From NCBI RefSeq assembly GCF_002813325.1, contig NZ_PHUG01000001.1, positions 1 to 64,000 of the forward strand: 64,000 bases of DNA, read 5' to 3'. The position numbers and the translations under genes are program-made. This document shows positions 43,065 to 53,011 of the stretch, one piece after another; the stretch's first letter is position 1; each line of letters opens with the position of its first letter. This DNA comes from Janthinobacterium sp. 64. Its GTDB lineage: Bacteria > Pseudomonadota > Gammaproteobacteria > Burkholderiales > Burkholderiaceae_D. The notes under the pieces are model-generated. The model did no database searches. It was not told the DNA's origin and saw only the letters and a list, made by a program, of their open reading frames with translations.

Positions 43065-44336
43065 TCAGGGGTGAGTGTGGGGTTGCGGCAGGCGCGCCAC
43101 CTGGCGCGTGCCGCGCTGCGCCTGCTTGGCGCGGTACATGGCTTCGTCCGCCGCACCGACCAGCGAGACGGCGTCGATGGCGTGATCGGGGAAGACGGCC
43201 ACGCCGATGGTCAGCGAGCTGACGATGCTGTTGCCGGTAGGCAGTTCAATGGCTTGCGCCATGGCGGTGATGATGTTGTCGGCGATGTGCATGGCGTCGC
43301 TGCTGTTGCGCAGCGGCTTGAGCAGGATGGCGAATTCGTCGCCGCCCAGGCGCGCCACCAGGTCGCCCTCGCGCAATTGCTGCTTGATGCGCGCGGCGAT
43401 CGTTACCAGCACGCGGTCGCCCGAGGCATGGCCAAACGTGTCGTTGATGTATTTGAAACGGTCGCTGTCGAGGAACAACACGGCCACCTTGCCATTGCCG
43501 ATGCGCGCTTCGAGGATGGCGCGTTCCAGCTCCGCTTCCATGAAGGCGCGGTTCGACAGGCCCGTCAGGCTGTCGTGGTTGGCGCGGTGCGACAGCGAGG
43601 CGTGTTCCTTTTGCAGATGGCTTTGCCACGCCTCCAGTTCGTCGAGCAGGGCGTTGAAGTCGTCATTGAGCTGGTTCAGTTCGGCGATGTTGGCGGGCGG
43701 CACGCGCAATTCGAACGAGCGGTCGCGCCGCACGCGGTGGGCCGTTTCCGCCAGGTGGCGCAGGGGCGAGGTGATTTCCGTTTCCATGCGGCGCGACAGG
43801 CGCACGGCGACGACCAGGCTCAGTACGAGGCAAGCGAGCAGGCAGGAGAGGCCGCTCAGCAGGAAGGGCAGCAGGCTGCGGCTGTGCGGCACCAGGGTGA
43901 TGCTGCCGATGGCCTGGTCATTGCGCATGACGGGGAAGGTCAGCGAATCGGGCAGCATCCAGCCCGTCAGCGCGCGTTCGATGTAGTAGCGTGTGCCGTG
44001 TTCGCCCCGTTCCCAGCGGGCCAGCACCTTGCCGGCCTTGTCGCTCACCTGTGCCTGGTCGATATCTTCATTCACGCCGATCAAGGCCAGCGCTTCTTTG
44101 GCGACCAAGGCGTCGCCAAAGACGACGGCCCCTTCCACCGTGTAGCTCATCGAGCGGGCCACCAGGCGCAGGTTGCGGTCCGAATAGACGCGCAGGGCCA
44201 GCAGCGCCACGGCCGTCAGGGTCAGGCCGGCCGCCAGCACGGCAATCAGCGACACGCTCAGGTGGGCGCGCCGCAGCACGCTGTCGAGCGTGCGGCGGGG
44301 CTTGCGCGCCGACTGGGGAGGCATGCTGGCGCTCAT
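43065..44336 (-). CDS. yfiN: YfiN/TpbB-type membrane diguanylate cyclase
   Basis: A 423-residue inner-membrane cyclase producing c-di-GMP. TM1 at about 27-49, a periplasmic CHASE8-like domain, TM2 (LLPFLLSGLSCLLACLVLSLVVAV) at about 155-178, a HAMP region, then a GGDEF domain. The active site is LGGDEFA and the inhibitory I-site R-E-G-D stands exactly five residues before it, so product inhibition is expected. Overlaps yfiR by 4 bp. Repressed by periplasmic YfiR in the known system; active cyclase favours sessile growth. Confidence 0.9.
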   Translation of the reverse strand: MSASMPPQSARKPRRTLDSVLRRAHLSVSLIAVLAAGLTLTAVALLALRVYSDRNLRLVARSMSYTVEGAVVFGDALVAKEALALIGVNEDIDQAQVSDKAGKVLARWERGEHGTRYYIERALTGWMLPDSLTFPVMRNDQAIGSITLVPHSRSLLPFLLSGLSCLLACLVLSLVVAVRLSRRMETEITSPLRHLAETAHRVRRDRSFELRVPPANIAELNQLNDDFNALLDELEAWQSHLQKEHASLSHRANHDSLTGLSNRAFMEAELERAILEARIGNGKVAVLFLDSDRFKYINDTFGHASGDRVLVTIAARIKQQLREGDLVARLGGDEFAILLKPLRNSSDAMHIADNIITAMAQAIELPTGNSIVSSLTIGVAVFPDHAIDAVSLVGAADEAMYRAKQAQRGTRQVARLPQPHTHP

Positions 44337-44980
44337 GGCTGCGGTGCCTTGCGACGCGCAATTTGCAAGGCGTTCGGATGCACGCGCAGGCCGCTGCGGG
44401 CGATGGCGTCGAGGTTGACGTCAAAACCGATCTGCGCGTCGTTCAGGCGCAGGCAGAACATGGTGCCCACGCTGCAGGCCGTGCCGGGTTCGGCGACCGA
44501 TAAAATAGGCTTGCCGATGATCTGCGCCAGCAGTTGGTCGCGTTCGCCCTCGGGCAGGCTGCCCAGGTAGATGACGTCGCATTCACTGGCAGCGGTGGCC
44601 GCCGCCGGGACTTTCACGCGGATGCGCTGGCCCAGGCTGGAGGCGGGCTTGTCGACGATGGCCGCCCCGTAGCGGGGCACGCCAAGCATGCAGACGCGCA
44701 CTTCCGGGCGCGCCACGGGCCAGCGCACATAACTGATGATGCCAAACAGGACCTGGGCCACCTCGGCCGGTCGCCTGGCGTCGGCCGCCGCGCCCGTCTG
44801 CGCCCACGCCGCGCACGGCGTCAGCGCGCCGTAGGCGAACAGCGAGGCCAGCAGCGAGGTCAGCAGCACTGCGAGCAGGGCGGGCGGCGCGGGGCGCTGC
44901 CGGTGGCGGTGGGAGGAGGGCACGGCGTCGGGTATCTTTATGCAGGTCGGGCGGCGATTCACATCCTTACTCAACAACAC
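44333..44980 (-). CDS. yfiR: YfiR-family periplasmic repressor (DUF4154)
   Basis: A 215-residue periplasmic protein. A signal sequence follows a charged leader (ALLAVLLTSLLASLFAYGALTPCAAWA), then a DUF4154 domain: QVLFGIISYVRWP, VRVCMLGVPRYGAAI, CDVIYLGSLPEGERDQLLAQIIGKPILSVAEPG, CLRLNDAQIGFDVNLDAIARSGLRVHPNALQIAR. YfiR binds and silences YfiN and responds to redox state. First gene of the yfiR-yfiN-yfiB-gntK run. The ATG at 44980 gives a longer n-region than usual, so a later start is possible. Confidence 0.85.
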   Translation of the reverse strand: MLLSKDVNRRPTCIKIPDAVPSSHRHRQRPAPPALLAVLLTSLLASLFAYGALTPCAAWAQTGAAADARRPAEVAQVLFGIISYVRWPVARPEVRVCMLGVPRYGAAIVDKPASSLGQRIRVKVPAAATAASECDVIYLGSLPEGERDQLLAQIIGKPILSVAEPGTACSVGTMFCLRLNDAQIGFDVNLDAIARSGLRVHPNALQIARRKAPQP

Positions 44981-45119
44981 AGACTGTACGGAAGTCCATG
45001 CTGAAAGTAAATGATGGCGCTACGCCATAAAGCTTGCATTATAAACACGAATGCTGAAACTTGCATTCTTTACCATGATAATTAACTGATCGACACTATT
45101 ATCGTGCAACAGAGTGTTG

Positions 45120-46772
45120 CTATTCTTCCAGCGTCGCTTCCAGCAAGTCGATTTCGCGCAGCAGGCGCAAATGGATGGTGTCGTCGAGTTCGCCCGAGAT
45201 GCGGCGGCGGTACAGTTCATCGCGTTCCGCATTCAGCGCTTCCAGGCGCAGCGCCCGTTCGGCCTTGGCCAGTTCCTGCAGCCGTGTCGCCTCGTCGTTG
45301 CTGCTTTCGCCGTACGCGAGGCGGCGCCGGTAGGCTTCGATCAGGCGGTTGGCCGCCTCGGTGACGACTTGCTGCTTGTCATTCTTGTCGATGCCTTCGC
45401 AGACTTTTTCCAGCCGCGCGATGGCCGCTTCGGCGGCAGCGGCGCGGGCATCGCGCTCTTCCGTCGAGCGGCGCGCGGGCGGCGCGAACACCAGGCCCTT
45501 GGTCAGCAGGGGCAGGGTGACGCTGGCCAGTATCAGCGACAGCAAGATCACGCCCATGGCCAGGAAGATGACGAGGTCGCGCGCGGGGAAACGATTTCCG
45601 TCAGGCAAAAACAACGGCAGGGTCAGGATGCCGGCCAGGGTCAGCGCACCGCGCACCCCCGCAAACGAGGCCACCAGCAGCAGGCGCAGGCTGGGGCGGG
45701 CCAGCAGCGCCGCGTCCTTCGGTTCGCCGGCCATTTTCTTGTGGTGCTTGAACAGGGTCAGTTTCATGGAAATGAAGACCCAGATGAAGCGCATGAAGGT
45801 CAGCCCCACCGTGATGGCGATGACGAACAGCGGCAGTTTCCAGGCGCTGCCGGCGCCCACTTCCATGGAGGCGGCGGGCAAGCCGGCCACGGTGGTGGGC
45901 AGTTGCGCGCCCAGCATGACGAAGATCACGCCATTCAAGACCAGTTGCACGGTATCCCACACGGCCTTGCGCTGGGTGCGCGTGGCGGCCAGCGGGCGGC
46001 CGATCAGGTCGGCGTAATGCATGGACACGCCGGCCGTGGCGGCGGCCAGGATGCCGGAACCGTGAATTTGCTCGGCACCCAGGTAGGCGGCGAACGGAAT
46101 CAAGATGCTGATGAGGATTTGCAAGCCAGGTTCTTCACCGACCTTGCTCACCAGCCATTTATTCGCCAGGCCCACGCCCCAGGAAATAGCCAGGCCGATG
46201 ACGATGCCGCCGCCCGCTTCCTGCAGGAAACTGAGCGAGGCGGCGCCGATGGAAAAGCCGCCCGTCATCATGGCGCCCACGGCAAACGTGAAACAGACGA
46301 GGCCCGAGGCGTCGTTGAGCAGCGATTCGCCTTCGAGGATATGCATCAGGCGCGGGGGGATCGGGTTGCCGGCCGCGATCGCCGAGACGGCCACGGGGTC
46401 CGTCGGCGACAGGATGGCGCCCAGCGCGAAGGCGACGGCCAGCGGCACGCTGGGGATCAGCCAGTCGATGAAGAAACCCATGCCCAGCACGGTAAACAGC
46501 ACCAAGCCGATGGCCAGCATCAGGATCGAGCGCGCATCGGAAAAGAAGGCACCCTTGGGAATGCGCCAGCCATCGAGAAACAGCAGCGGCGGAATGAAGA
46601 GCAGGAAGAAAATATCGGGATCGAGCGGCACTTGCACGCCAAACAGGGCCAATCCCGTGCCGCCGGCGATCTGAATCAGGGGCAGCGGCAGCTTGACCCA
46701 GCGCGAACGGGCGATGAAGCCGCACAGGACGACGCTCAAGACGAGGATGAGGATGATGGTAACGGTATGCAT
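45120..46772 (-). CDS. CPA1-family Na+/H+ antiporter
   Basis: A 550-residue antiporter with about 12 membrane helices and a long cytosolic tail. The ion-binding segment GAILSPTDPVAVSAI and the EGESLLNDASGLVCFTFAVG motif are diagnostic for CPA1/NhaP. After the last helix (about residue 420) the tail is a charged coiled coil of about 130 residues (ERDARAAAAEAAIARLEKVCEGI, RRRLAYGESSNDEATRLQELAKAERALRLEALNAERDELY), usual for these bacterial forms and likely regulatory. Divergent from the cytochrome gene at 46962. Confidence 0.9.
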   Translation of the reverse strand: MHTVTIILILVLSVVLCGFIARSRWVKLPLPLIQIAGGTGLALFGVQVPLDPDIFFLLFIPPLLFLDGWRIPKGAFFSDARSILMLAIGLVLFTVLGMGFFIDWLIPSVPLAVAFALGAILSPTDPVAVSAIAAGNPIPPRLMHILEGESLLNDASGLVCFTFAVGAMMTGGFSIGAASLSFLQEAGGGIVIGLAISWGVGLANKWLVSKVGEEPGLQILISILIPFAAYLGAEQIHGSGILAAATAGVSMHYADLIGRPLAATRTQRKAVWDTVQLVLNGVIFVMLGAQLPTTVAGLPAASMEVGAGSAWKLPLFVIAITVGLTFMRFIWVFISMKLTLFKHHKKMAGEPKDAALLARPSLRLLLVASFAGVRGALTLAGILTLPLFLPDGNRFPARDLVIFLAMGVILLSLILASVTLPLLTKGLVFAPPARRSTEERDARAAAAEAAIARLEKVCEGIDKNDKQQVVTEAANRLIEAYRRRLAYGESSNDEATRLQELAKAERALRLEALNAERDELYRRRISGELDDTIHLRLLREIDLLEATLEE

Positions 46773-46961
46773 GAAGGAGCGGCGGCGTGCTGAAACGCTG
46801 ATTATAAGGTGCAGCCCGCCTGCGGCGTTGCCTGCGTGTCATTGCGTACATACAACAAGTCACAATCGCGGTAAGATTCTCCCTATCATTGTCAACATTT
46901 ACCCTGCTGCTGCCGTCCGTGCGCGGCAGGCGCGTGCTTAGCCTTCTATCGGACTCCTGTT

Positions 46962-48260
46962 TTGCTCAAGAAAATCTTCACCGGCTTGCTGCTGTCGCTG
47001 GCATTGCTCATCGTGGCGGCGCTGGCTGCCTACTTGTATTACTGGCGCCCCGCGCTGGCGCCCATCGATCCGCCTGCCGCCACGGCATTTTCCCCGCAAG
47101 TGGTGGAGAAGGGCCGCATTTTGGCCGGCATGGGCAATTGCGCCGCCTGCCATACGGCCCAGGGCGGCGCCGATTACGCGGGCGGCCATGGCCTGGCCAC
47201 GCCGTTCGGCACGATCTACGCGACGAATATCACGCCGGACCGGCAAACGGGCATCGGCCGCTGGTCGCTGGCCGCCTTCCAGCGGGCCATGCGCGAAGGC
47301 GTGGGCCGCGATGGCGCCCATTTGTATCCCGTCTTTCCGTACACGCATTTCAACCTCGTCTCGGACGCCGACCTGACGGCCTTGTACGCGTATCTCATGA
47401 CGCGCCCGCCTGTGTATGCGGTCGCGCCCGCCAACAGCGTGCCGTTCCCCCTGAACCTGCGCCCCTTGCAGGCGGGCTGGAAGCTGCTGTTTTTCAAGCC
47501 AGCGACGTATCGGCTCGATGCCGCGCAAGGGCTGGACTGGAACCGGGGCCGCTACCTGGCCGAGGGCCTGGCGCATTGCGCCGCCTGCCACACGCCGCGC
47601 AATGCGCTGGGCGCCGAGCTTGCCGGTTCATCCTATCTGGGCGCGGCCATCGACCACTGGTATGCGCCGGCCTTGACCAGCGCCAACACGGCGCCCTTGC
47701 CGTGGACGCAGGACGAGCTGTACGCCTTTTTGCGCACGGGCGCGACGGCCCTGCACGGCGTGGCGGCAGGGCCCATGTCGGCCGTCGTGCACGAAGGCAT
47801 GGGCGCTTCGCCCGACAGCGATATCCGCGCGCTGTCCGTGTATTTCGCGGGCGTGGCCTGCGCCGAACAGCGCCAGGTCGATACCGGTACTGTCGTGAAA
47901 GCGGGCATCGCGCGTTCGCAGCGCGTCAGCCTGGTCGACAACGACCGGGGCGCCAGCCTGTACGTGGCCGCCTGCGCATCGTGCCATTCAAACAGCGATG
48001 GCAAGCCCGCGGCCCTGCGGCCGGAACTGAGCCTGAACAGCGCCGTCAGCGCGCCCGATCCCGCCAACCTGATCCAGGTGATATTGCACGGCATCAGCAA
48101 GGACGACGCCATGCCCGGCGTGTTGATGCCCGGCTTTGCCGCCTCGCTGACGGACAACGACGTGGCCCAGCTGGCCGCCTATCTGCGCCGCAGCCGCAGC
48201 CACCAGCCGGCCTGGACGAATCTGGACGCGGCCGTGGCACGTGCGCGTGCCGGCAAGTAA
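46962..48260 (+). CDS. Tri-haem cytochrome c subunit of a periplasmic dehydrogenase
   Basis: A 432-residue membrane-anchored cytochrome c. An uncleaved N-terminal helix (KKIFTGLLLSLALLIVAALAAYLYYW) is followed by three haem motifs: CAACH (about residue 58), CAACH (about 204) and CASCH (about 337), with later Met ligands. The same domain arrangement is found in alcohol and aldehyde dehydrogenase cytochrome subunits. Start is a TTG at 46962 because MLKK-type anchors begin here and no ATG fits. It precedes the iron-sulfur and molybdenum subunits by 16 bp and should pass their electrons to the respiratory chain. Confidence 0.9.
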   Translation: MLKKIFTGLLLSLALLIVAALAAYLYYWRPALAPIDPPAATAFSPQVVEKGRILAGMGNCAACHTAQGGADYAGGHGLATPFGTIYATNITPDRQTGIGRWSLAAFQRAMREGVGRDGAHLYPVFPYTHFNLVSDADLTALYAYLMTRPPVYAVAPANSVPFPLNLRPLQAGWKLLFFKPATYRLDAAQGLDWNRGRYLAEGLAHCAACHTPRNALGAELAGSSYLGAAIDHWYAPALTSANTAPLPWTQDELYAFLRTGATALHGVAAGPMSAVVHEGMGASPDSDIRALSVYFAGVACAEQRQVDTGTVVKAGIARSQRVSLVDNDRGASLYVAACASCHSNSDGKPAALRPELSLNSAVSAPDPANLIQVILHGISKDDAMPGVLMPGFAASLTDNDVAQLAAYLRRSRSHQPAWTNLDAAVARARAGK

Positions 48261-48276
48261 TTACTGAAAGTTTCTT

Positions 48277-48744
48277 ATGTACAACCTTATTGTCAATGGC
48301 CAGCCCTTCGGCACCGAGAGCGACGCCGAGACGCCCCTGCTGTGGGTGCTGCGCGACGAAGTTCAATTAAAAGGCACGAAGTTTGGCTGCGGCATCGGCA
48401 TGTGCGGCGCCTGCACCGTGCACGTCGATGGCCGCGCCATGCGCGCGTGCATCACGCCGATTGCCGCCGTGGCCGGCTGCGCCATCACCACCATCGAAGG
48501 CCTCTCGCCCGATGGCACGCACCCACTGCAGCGGGCGTGGCTGGCCACGCAAGCGCCCCAGTGCGGTTATTGCCAGTCGGGCCAGATCATGCAGGCGGCC
48601 ACTTTGTTGAAAGATTATCCGCAGCCGACGGATGCGAATATCGATGCCGTCATGAGCGGCAACCTGTGCCGCTGCATGGCGTATGTGCGCATCCGCAAGG
48701 CCATCAAGCTGGCAGCCGGCATGCAGGAGGCGCCCGGTGTTTAA
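48277..48744 (+). CDS. [2Fe-2S] subunit of an isoquinoline 1-oxidoreductase-like enzyme
   Basis: A 155-residue electron-transfer subunit with two iron-sulfur clusters: plant-type ferredoxin motif [18 protein letters not shown] and the C-terminal CGYCQSG...CRCM cluster. Matches IorA and the small subunits of xanthine-dehydrogenase-like enzymes. No signal peptide; it is presumably carried across the membrane by the Tat signal of its partner. It overlaps the large-subunit gene by 8 bp. Confidence 0.93.
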   Translation: MYNLIVNGQPFGTESDAETPLLWVLRDEVQLKGTKFGCGIGMCGACTVHVDGRAMRACITPIAAVAGCAITTIEGLSPDGTHPLQRAWLATQAPQCGYCQSGQIMQAATLLKDYPQPTDANIDAVMSGNLCRCMAYVRIRKAIKLAAGMQEAPGV

Positions 48745-51058
48745 GCTGCCAAAAGAAAATTCTGTTGCACGTCCCAGCGCGCTGGGCCGGCGCGGTTTCC
48801 TGATCGCCGCCGCCGGCACAGGGTTTACGCTGGCTTTCTTGCGCGCCGACAGCTCATTGGCTGCCGCCAAGGCGGCATCCGTACCGCCTGCCAAGCCTGC
48901 CGCACCAGCCGTGTTCGACCCCAGCATCTGGTTTCAGATCGGCCGCGACGGCATCGTCACCGTCAACATCGCCAAGGCGGAAATGGGTCAGCATATCGGC
49001 ACGGCGCTGGCGCGCATCGTGGCCGAGGAGCTGGAAGCGGACTGGAGCAAGGTGCGCCTGCATTACGTGGACACGGACCCGAAATGGGGGCTGATGGTGA
49101 CGGGCGGCAGCTGGTCCGTCTGGCAGAATTTCGACCCGCTCAGCCGTGCCGGCGCGGCCGGCCGCCTCGCGCTGGTGGAAGAAGGCGCGCGCCTGCTGCG
49201 CCTGCCCGTGTCCGCCTGCCACGCCAGGCTCGGCGTCGTGCATGGCCGGGGGCGCTCGATCAGCTATGGCGACATCGTGCGCCGTGGCAAGCTGGCGCGC
49301 CAGTACACGCCCGGGCAATTGCAAGCCATCGTGCTCAAGACGCCGCGGCAGCGCAGCCTGATCGGCCAGCAGGTGCAGGCGCTCGACATCCCCGCGAAAA
49401 TCAATGGCACGGCCGTGTACGGCATCGATGCGGAAGTCGAGGGCATGCTGTTTGCGCGCCCGAAGATCCCGCCCACGCGCTACGGCGCGAAAGTGGTGTC
49501 CATCGACGACTCGGCGGCGAAAAAGGTGCAGGGCTACCTGCGTTCGTTCGCCTTGCAAGACCCCAGCGGCACGGTGCCCGGCTGGGTCATGGTGGTGGCC
49601 GACACGTATGCGGCCGCCATGCGCGCGGCCGACCTGGTGCAAGTGAAATGGCGGGCCGGCGCGGCGGCCCACGTGGCGGAACAGGATATCCTCAACTATG
49701 CTGGCAAGCAACTGGCCGATGCCAGCCTGGGCGCCCGCGTGGTCGATGATGATGGCGTGGAGCAAGCGTTCAACGATGCCAGCCTGCAACTGGAACGCCA
49801 CTACACGACCAGCACCGTGCTGCATTTCCAGCTGGAACCGGTCAATGCCTTGGCGCAGGAAATCGACGGCGTCTGGCATATTCATGCGGGCAATCAATGG
49901 CAATCGCTGATCCTGCCCGTGCTGGCGCAAGCGTTGAACGTGCCGGAAAACAAGGTGATGCTGCATACCTATCTGCTCGGCGGCGGCTTCGGGCGGCGTC
50001 TGAATGGCGATTATTGCGTGCCGGCCGCGCTGGCCGCGCAAGCCGTGGGACGGCCCGTCAAGATGATATGCACGCGGGCCGACGATGCCCGTTTCGATTC
50101 GCCCCGTTCGCCCTCCGTGCAGCATGTGCGCATGGCGTTCGACGACGCTGGCAAGGTGTCGGCGATGGTGCACGAAGCGAGCGCAGGCTGGCCTACGCAA
50201 GTGATGATCCCCGCCTTCCTGGCCAAGGATAAGCAGGGCCATCCGTACGATCCGTTTGCCATCGCCGGCGCCGACCACTGGTACACGGTGGGCGCGCAGC
50301 GCGTGCGGGCCGTGTCGAACGACCTGGCCAACAGCAGTTTCCGCCCCGGCTGGCTGCGCTCCGTGGGTCCGGGCTGGACGAATTGGGCGGTGGAAAGTTT
50401 CATGGACGAGGCGGCGCAGGCGGCCAAGGTCGATCCGCTGGCCTTCCGTTTATCCCTGCTGCAGGCCACGGGGAGAAATGCGGGCAGCGCGCCGAACGCC
50501 GTCGGCGGCGCCGCGCGCCTGGCCCACGTGCTGCAGCGCGTGGCGGAAAAAGCAGGTTGGGGCACGGCCATGCCGCCCGACACGGGCCTGGGCATTGCCG
50601 CCACGTTCGGCCAGGAGCGCGACATGCCCACCTGGACGGCCTGCGTTGCGCGGGTAAAAGTGGATCGCAGTACTTGCATGGTGAAAGTCGAAAAGCTGTT
50701 CATGGTGATCGACGCGGGCAGCATCGTCGACCCCGATGGCGCGCTGGCGCAGGCGGAAGGGGGCGCCCTGTGGGGCGTCAGCATGGCCTTGCATGAAGGC
50801 ACGGCTTTCCTCAACGGCGAAGTAAAGGATACCAACCTGAATACCTACACACCGCTGCGCATGGCCGACGTGCCCGAGCTCGACATCGAATTTGTTGCCA
50901 GTACGCAAACTTCGACGGGCATGGGCGAGCCGCCCACGACGGCCGTGGCGCCGGCGATAGGCAACGCCATCTTTGCCGCTGTCGCTTCGCGCGTGCGGCA
51001 TTTGCCGATCCGCCCGGAAGCCGTGCTGAAGGGGCTGGACCGGCACGGCGCCGTCTGA
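48737..51058 (+). CDS. Molybdopterin hydroxylase large subunit (IorB-like)
   Basis: A 773-residue molybdenum-containing hydroxylase subunit of the xanthine dehydrogenase family. A twin-arginine signal, [22 protein letters not shown], is at the N-terminus. The binding domains include [49 protein letters not shown] and [14 protein letters not shown]; the late glutamate region [19 protein letters not shown] corresponds to the catalytic Glu motif (G-x-GE-P). GTG 48737 was chosen because AGGAGG lies seven bases upstream. Substrate is a heterocycle or aldehyde, not predictable. Confidence 0.92.
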   Translation: MFKLPKENSVARPSALGRRGFLIAAAGTGFTLAFLRADSSLAAAKAASVPPAKPAAPAVFDPSIWFQIGRDGIVTVNIAKAEMGQHIGTALARIVAEELEADWSKVRLHYVDTDPKWGLMVTGGSWSVWQNFDPLSRAGAAGRLALVEEGARLLRLPVSACHARLGVVHGRGRSISYGDIVRRGKLARQYTPGQLQAIVLKTPRQRSLIGQQVQALDIPAKINGTAVYGIDAEVEGMLFARPKIPPTRYGAKVVSIDDSAAKKVQGYLRSFALQDPSGTVPGWVMVVADTYAAAMRAADLVQVKWRAGAAAHVAEQDILNYAGKQLADASLGARVVDDDGVEQAFNDASLQLERHYTTSTVLHFQLEPVNALAQEIDGVWHIHAGNQWQSLILPVLAQALNVPENKVMLHTYLLGGGFGRRLNGDYCVPAALAAQAVGRPVKMICTRADDARFDSPRSPSVQHVRMAFDDAGKVSAMVHEASAGWPTQVMIPAFLAKDKQGHPYDPFAIAGADHWYTVGAQRVRAVSNDLANSSFRPGWLRSVGPGWTNWAVESFMDEAAQAAKVDPLAFRLSLLQATGRNAGSAPNAVGGAARLAHVLQRVAEKAGWGTAMPPDTGLGIAATFGQERDMPTWTACVARVKVDRSTCMVKVEKLFMVIDAGSIVDPDGALAQAEGGALWGVSMALHEGTAFLNGEVKDTNLNTYTPLRMADVPELDIEFVASTQTSTGMGEPPTTAVAPAIGNAIFAAVASRVRHLPIRPEAVLKGLDRHGAV

Positions 51059-51187
51059 TGCGGACGCGCGGCGAATTTGACGTGCGCCGCGCGTGAACGG
51101 GCGCAGGCTGCTACACTGAGGTCAGCACCCTGGGCATGCAGGCTGTGCCCGGCCCGGCAAGATCCCAGCTCGATTGCGGAGGCAACC

Positions 51188-51853
51188 ATGCAAGAACAAT
51201 TTGTCAGCATTACGGCCGATGAACTTCAAATGGATGGCGTGCTCGACATGCCCGAGCGGCCCGTCGGCATCGTCCTGTTTGCCCACGGCGCAGGCGCCGA
51301 CAGCGACTATCTGGGCGCCTCCAGCCACGCCACTTCCCAGGATTTTTTGCGAGCGGGCATCGCCACCTTGCGCTTCGACCAGGCCGGTGTCGGGCCTGGC
51401 GGCGGCAGCAATGGCCATGCGTATTTCGTGCGCAGCGATATCGTGCTGCTGGCGCGCCAGCTGGAAAAAGCCCTGGGCTGGCTGCAGGTCGACCCGTCCA
51501 CGCGGCGCCTGCCCTGCGGCCTGTACGGCTATGGCACCAGCGCGGCCGTCGTGATGCAGCTGGCGGCCTGGCGCAGCGCGGAAATCGCCGCACTGGCCGT
51601 CTGCGATGGCCAGGTGGAAATGGCCGGCAAGGCGGCGCTGGAAAACGTGCGCGTGCCATCGTTGCTGATCGTGGGCGGGCGCGACCCCGACGTGGCTGGC
51701 CTGAACCGCATGGCGTTTGCCACCTTGCGCTGCGACAAACAACTGGAACAGATCGCCGCGCCTGGCGGCCCCGACACGCGCCACCAGGCCGCCCTGCTGG
51801 CTACCGACTGGTACACGCGCCATTTCAGCGGGCATACCAGTACGGCGCAGTAG
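51188..51853 (+). CDS. Dienelactone-hydrolase-like protein lacking the catalytic Ser and His
   Basis: A 221-residue alpha/beta-hydrolase-fold protein of the DLH-like group that usually reads GLFGASTGAAAAL and ends GATHLFEEPG. Here the elbow is GLYGYGTSAA, so the nucleophile serine position is glycine, and the histidine loop reads IAAPGGPDTRHQAA, with no aligned His. The scaffold is intact: FAHGAGADSDYL, TLRFDQAGVGPGGGSNGH, VRVPSLLIVGGRDPDVAGLNRMAF, DWYTRHF. It is a good candidate for a non-catalytic relative. ATG 51188 follows GGAGGCAACC. It borders the accessory island on the left. Confidence 0.75.
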   Translation: MQEQFVSITADELQMDGVLDMPERPVGIVLFAHGAGADSDYLGASSHATSQDFLRAGIATLRFDQAGVGPGGGSNGHAYFVRSDIVLLARQLEKALGWLQVDPSTRRLPCGLYGYGTSAAVVMQLAAWRSAEIAALAVCDGQVEMAGKAALENVRVPSLLIVGGRDPDVAGLNRMAFATLRCDKQLEQIAAPGGPDTRHQAALLATDWYTRHFSGHTSTAQ

Positions 51854-51865
51854 CTGGATTGGGGC

Positions 51866-51985
51866 TCAGGCGGCGCGCAAGTTCTTCGCATGACGGGCGC
51901 AGCTCAGCTCTAAAGGCTGGCCGGCGCAGCGGTACGCCGCTTCGAACACATCGGGGTGCAGTTGATCCGGCAAGAACTTGTCGAT
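51866..51985 (-). pseudogene. 3' fragment of an fghA-like gene
   Basis: Read on the minus strand, this encodes DKFLPDQLHPDVFEAAYRCAGQPLEL-SCARHAKNLRAA-stop, clearly the C-terminus of S-formylglutathione hydrolase with about 25 residues missing from the middle. The intact gene stands at 57129 and reads DKFLPEQLHPDIFEAACRDAGQPLRLRRH. The fragment ends abruptly at about 51985 against AT-rich sequence. It marks the left edge of the accessory island. Confidence 0.8.
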
Positions 51986-52036
51986 AAATAAAAATAATTC
52001 GACATATTTCTTGATGATTTTATTGGTGGGTAATGT

Positions 52037-52945
52037 TTAAAAAACCACATCGCTTTCGGGCGGATTAGATACGTCAACGAAGTAAATGATCTGAGAAGCG
52101 CAAACGGCTAACACGTATTCCGCGACCTCGGCTGTTGCAGCACCACCTTCAGCTCCACCATGGCCGACGCCCTGGCCACCGCTGCGATAAGCGTAGATAG
52201 CTGTGGTTATTTGTGCAAGCGTCTTTGGGACAGTGACTTCTTTTGTATTGCCCAACCATTTGGCTAGATCTCCAAGCGTTGTGGCTTTCGCGGTAGGGAA
52301 TAAAGCTTTTCCAGCAGCTTCAACCGCACAAACAGCTTCCTTTACGCAATTTTCATAATCAGGGTTCGTGCGCTCACGAAAGAATTTCATTGCCTTGTCG
52401 TAGTGCTTACGAGCCCCTAGTAATCGCGAATCTCCGAGAACAACTTGTGCTCTAGTAGTAATATCAACGGTATGTCTCCGGCCACGCCGAAGAACGAGGC
52501 CGTCTTTAAATTCGAATGCTAATTCTTCTTCTGCAAACAATCGCTGAAGTCCACTTGCAATGAACGCCTGAACCTCAGATTTTGAGGTTACTACATGGTA
52601 TTCATCATATTGGTTATATCCGATTTCCTTAGCTAGGTAACTATAAAGACGCTCACAGAAGTCGTATGTCTTGTCCCAGTGCAATACCCCAAGTGCCTCT
52701 TGAGCGTGTTTTTTTGCTAGCTGGTAACTGGCGACTTTTGATGTTTCGTACTCAATGGGTGGAATTCGAGCAATACGTTGAAGCTCGTTCGCTACGGTTG
52801 TCCAATTAGAAATAAAGTCTCGATTAATAAGATCTAGTAAAAGATGTGATAATCCAATTTTTGCGGTTATAGGAAAATCCAAATCGATCTGTCTATGTGC
52901 GCCTCTATTTCTGGCTGAAAACGGCGCGTCTGGTAAGTTTGTCAT
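52037..52945 (-). CDS. AbiJ-like abortive-infection protein
   Basis: A 302-residue protein resembling AbiJ-type abortive-infection proteins. The N-terminus FSARNRGAHRQIDLDFPITAKIGLSHLLLDLINR resembles the AbiJ N-terminal domain, and the C-terminus has the Abi-C pattern: REREN-like CVKEAVCAVEAAGKALF, then YAYRSGGQGVGHGGAEGGA, where R-x(n)-G-H-G is the shared signature of this HEPN-like helical domain. Such proteins stop growth when phage infect. ATG 52945 is preferred over a GTG at 52969. Base composition is low in GC compared with the window. Family assignment is from motifs and not searched. Confidence 0.55.
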   Translation of the reverse strand: MTNLPDAPFSARNRGAHRQIDLDFPITAKIGLSHLLLDLINRDFISNWTTVANELQRIARIPPIEYETSKVASYQLAKKHAQEALGVLHWDKTYDFCERLYSYLAKEIGYNQYDEYHVVTSKSEVQAFIASGLQRLFAEEELAFEFKDGLVLRRGRRHTVDITTRAQVVLGDSRLLGARKHYDKAMKFFRERTNPDYENCVKEAVCAVEAAGKALFPTAKATTLGDLAKWLGNTKEVTVPKTLAQITTAIYAYRSGGQGVGHGGAEGGAATAEVAEYVLAVCASQIIYFVDVSNPPESDVVF

Positions 52946-53011
52946 TTGATAATTTATAATTGGAAGCACGAGTGCTGATGTTTACTATTTTGGGCTGGTG
53001 TATTGACACCA

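Noticed and set aside
45114..46793. Plus-strand frame opposite the Na+/H+ antiporter
   Set aside because: Antisense of a membrane protein gene, Gly/Gln/Arg-rich, no ribosome binding site.
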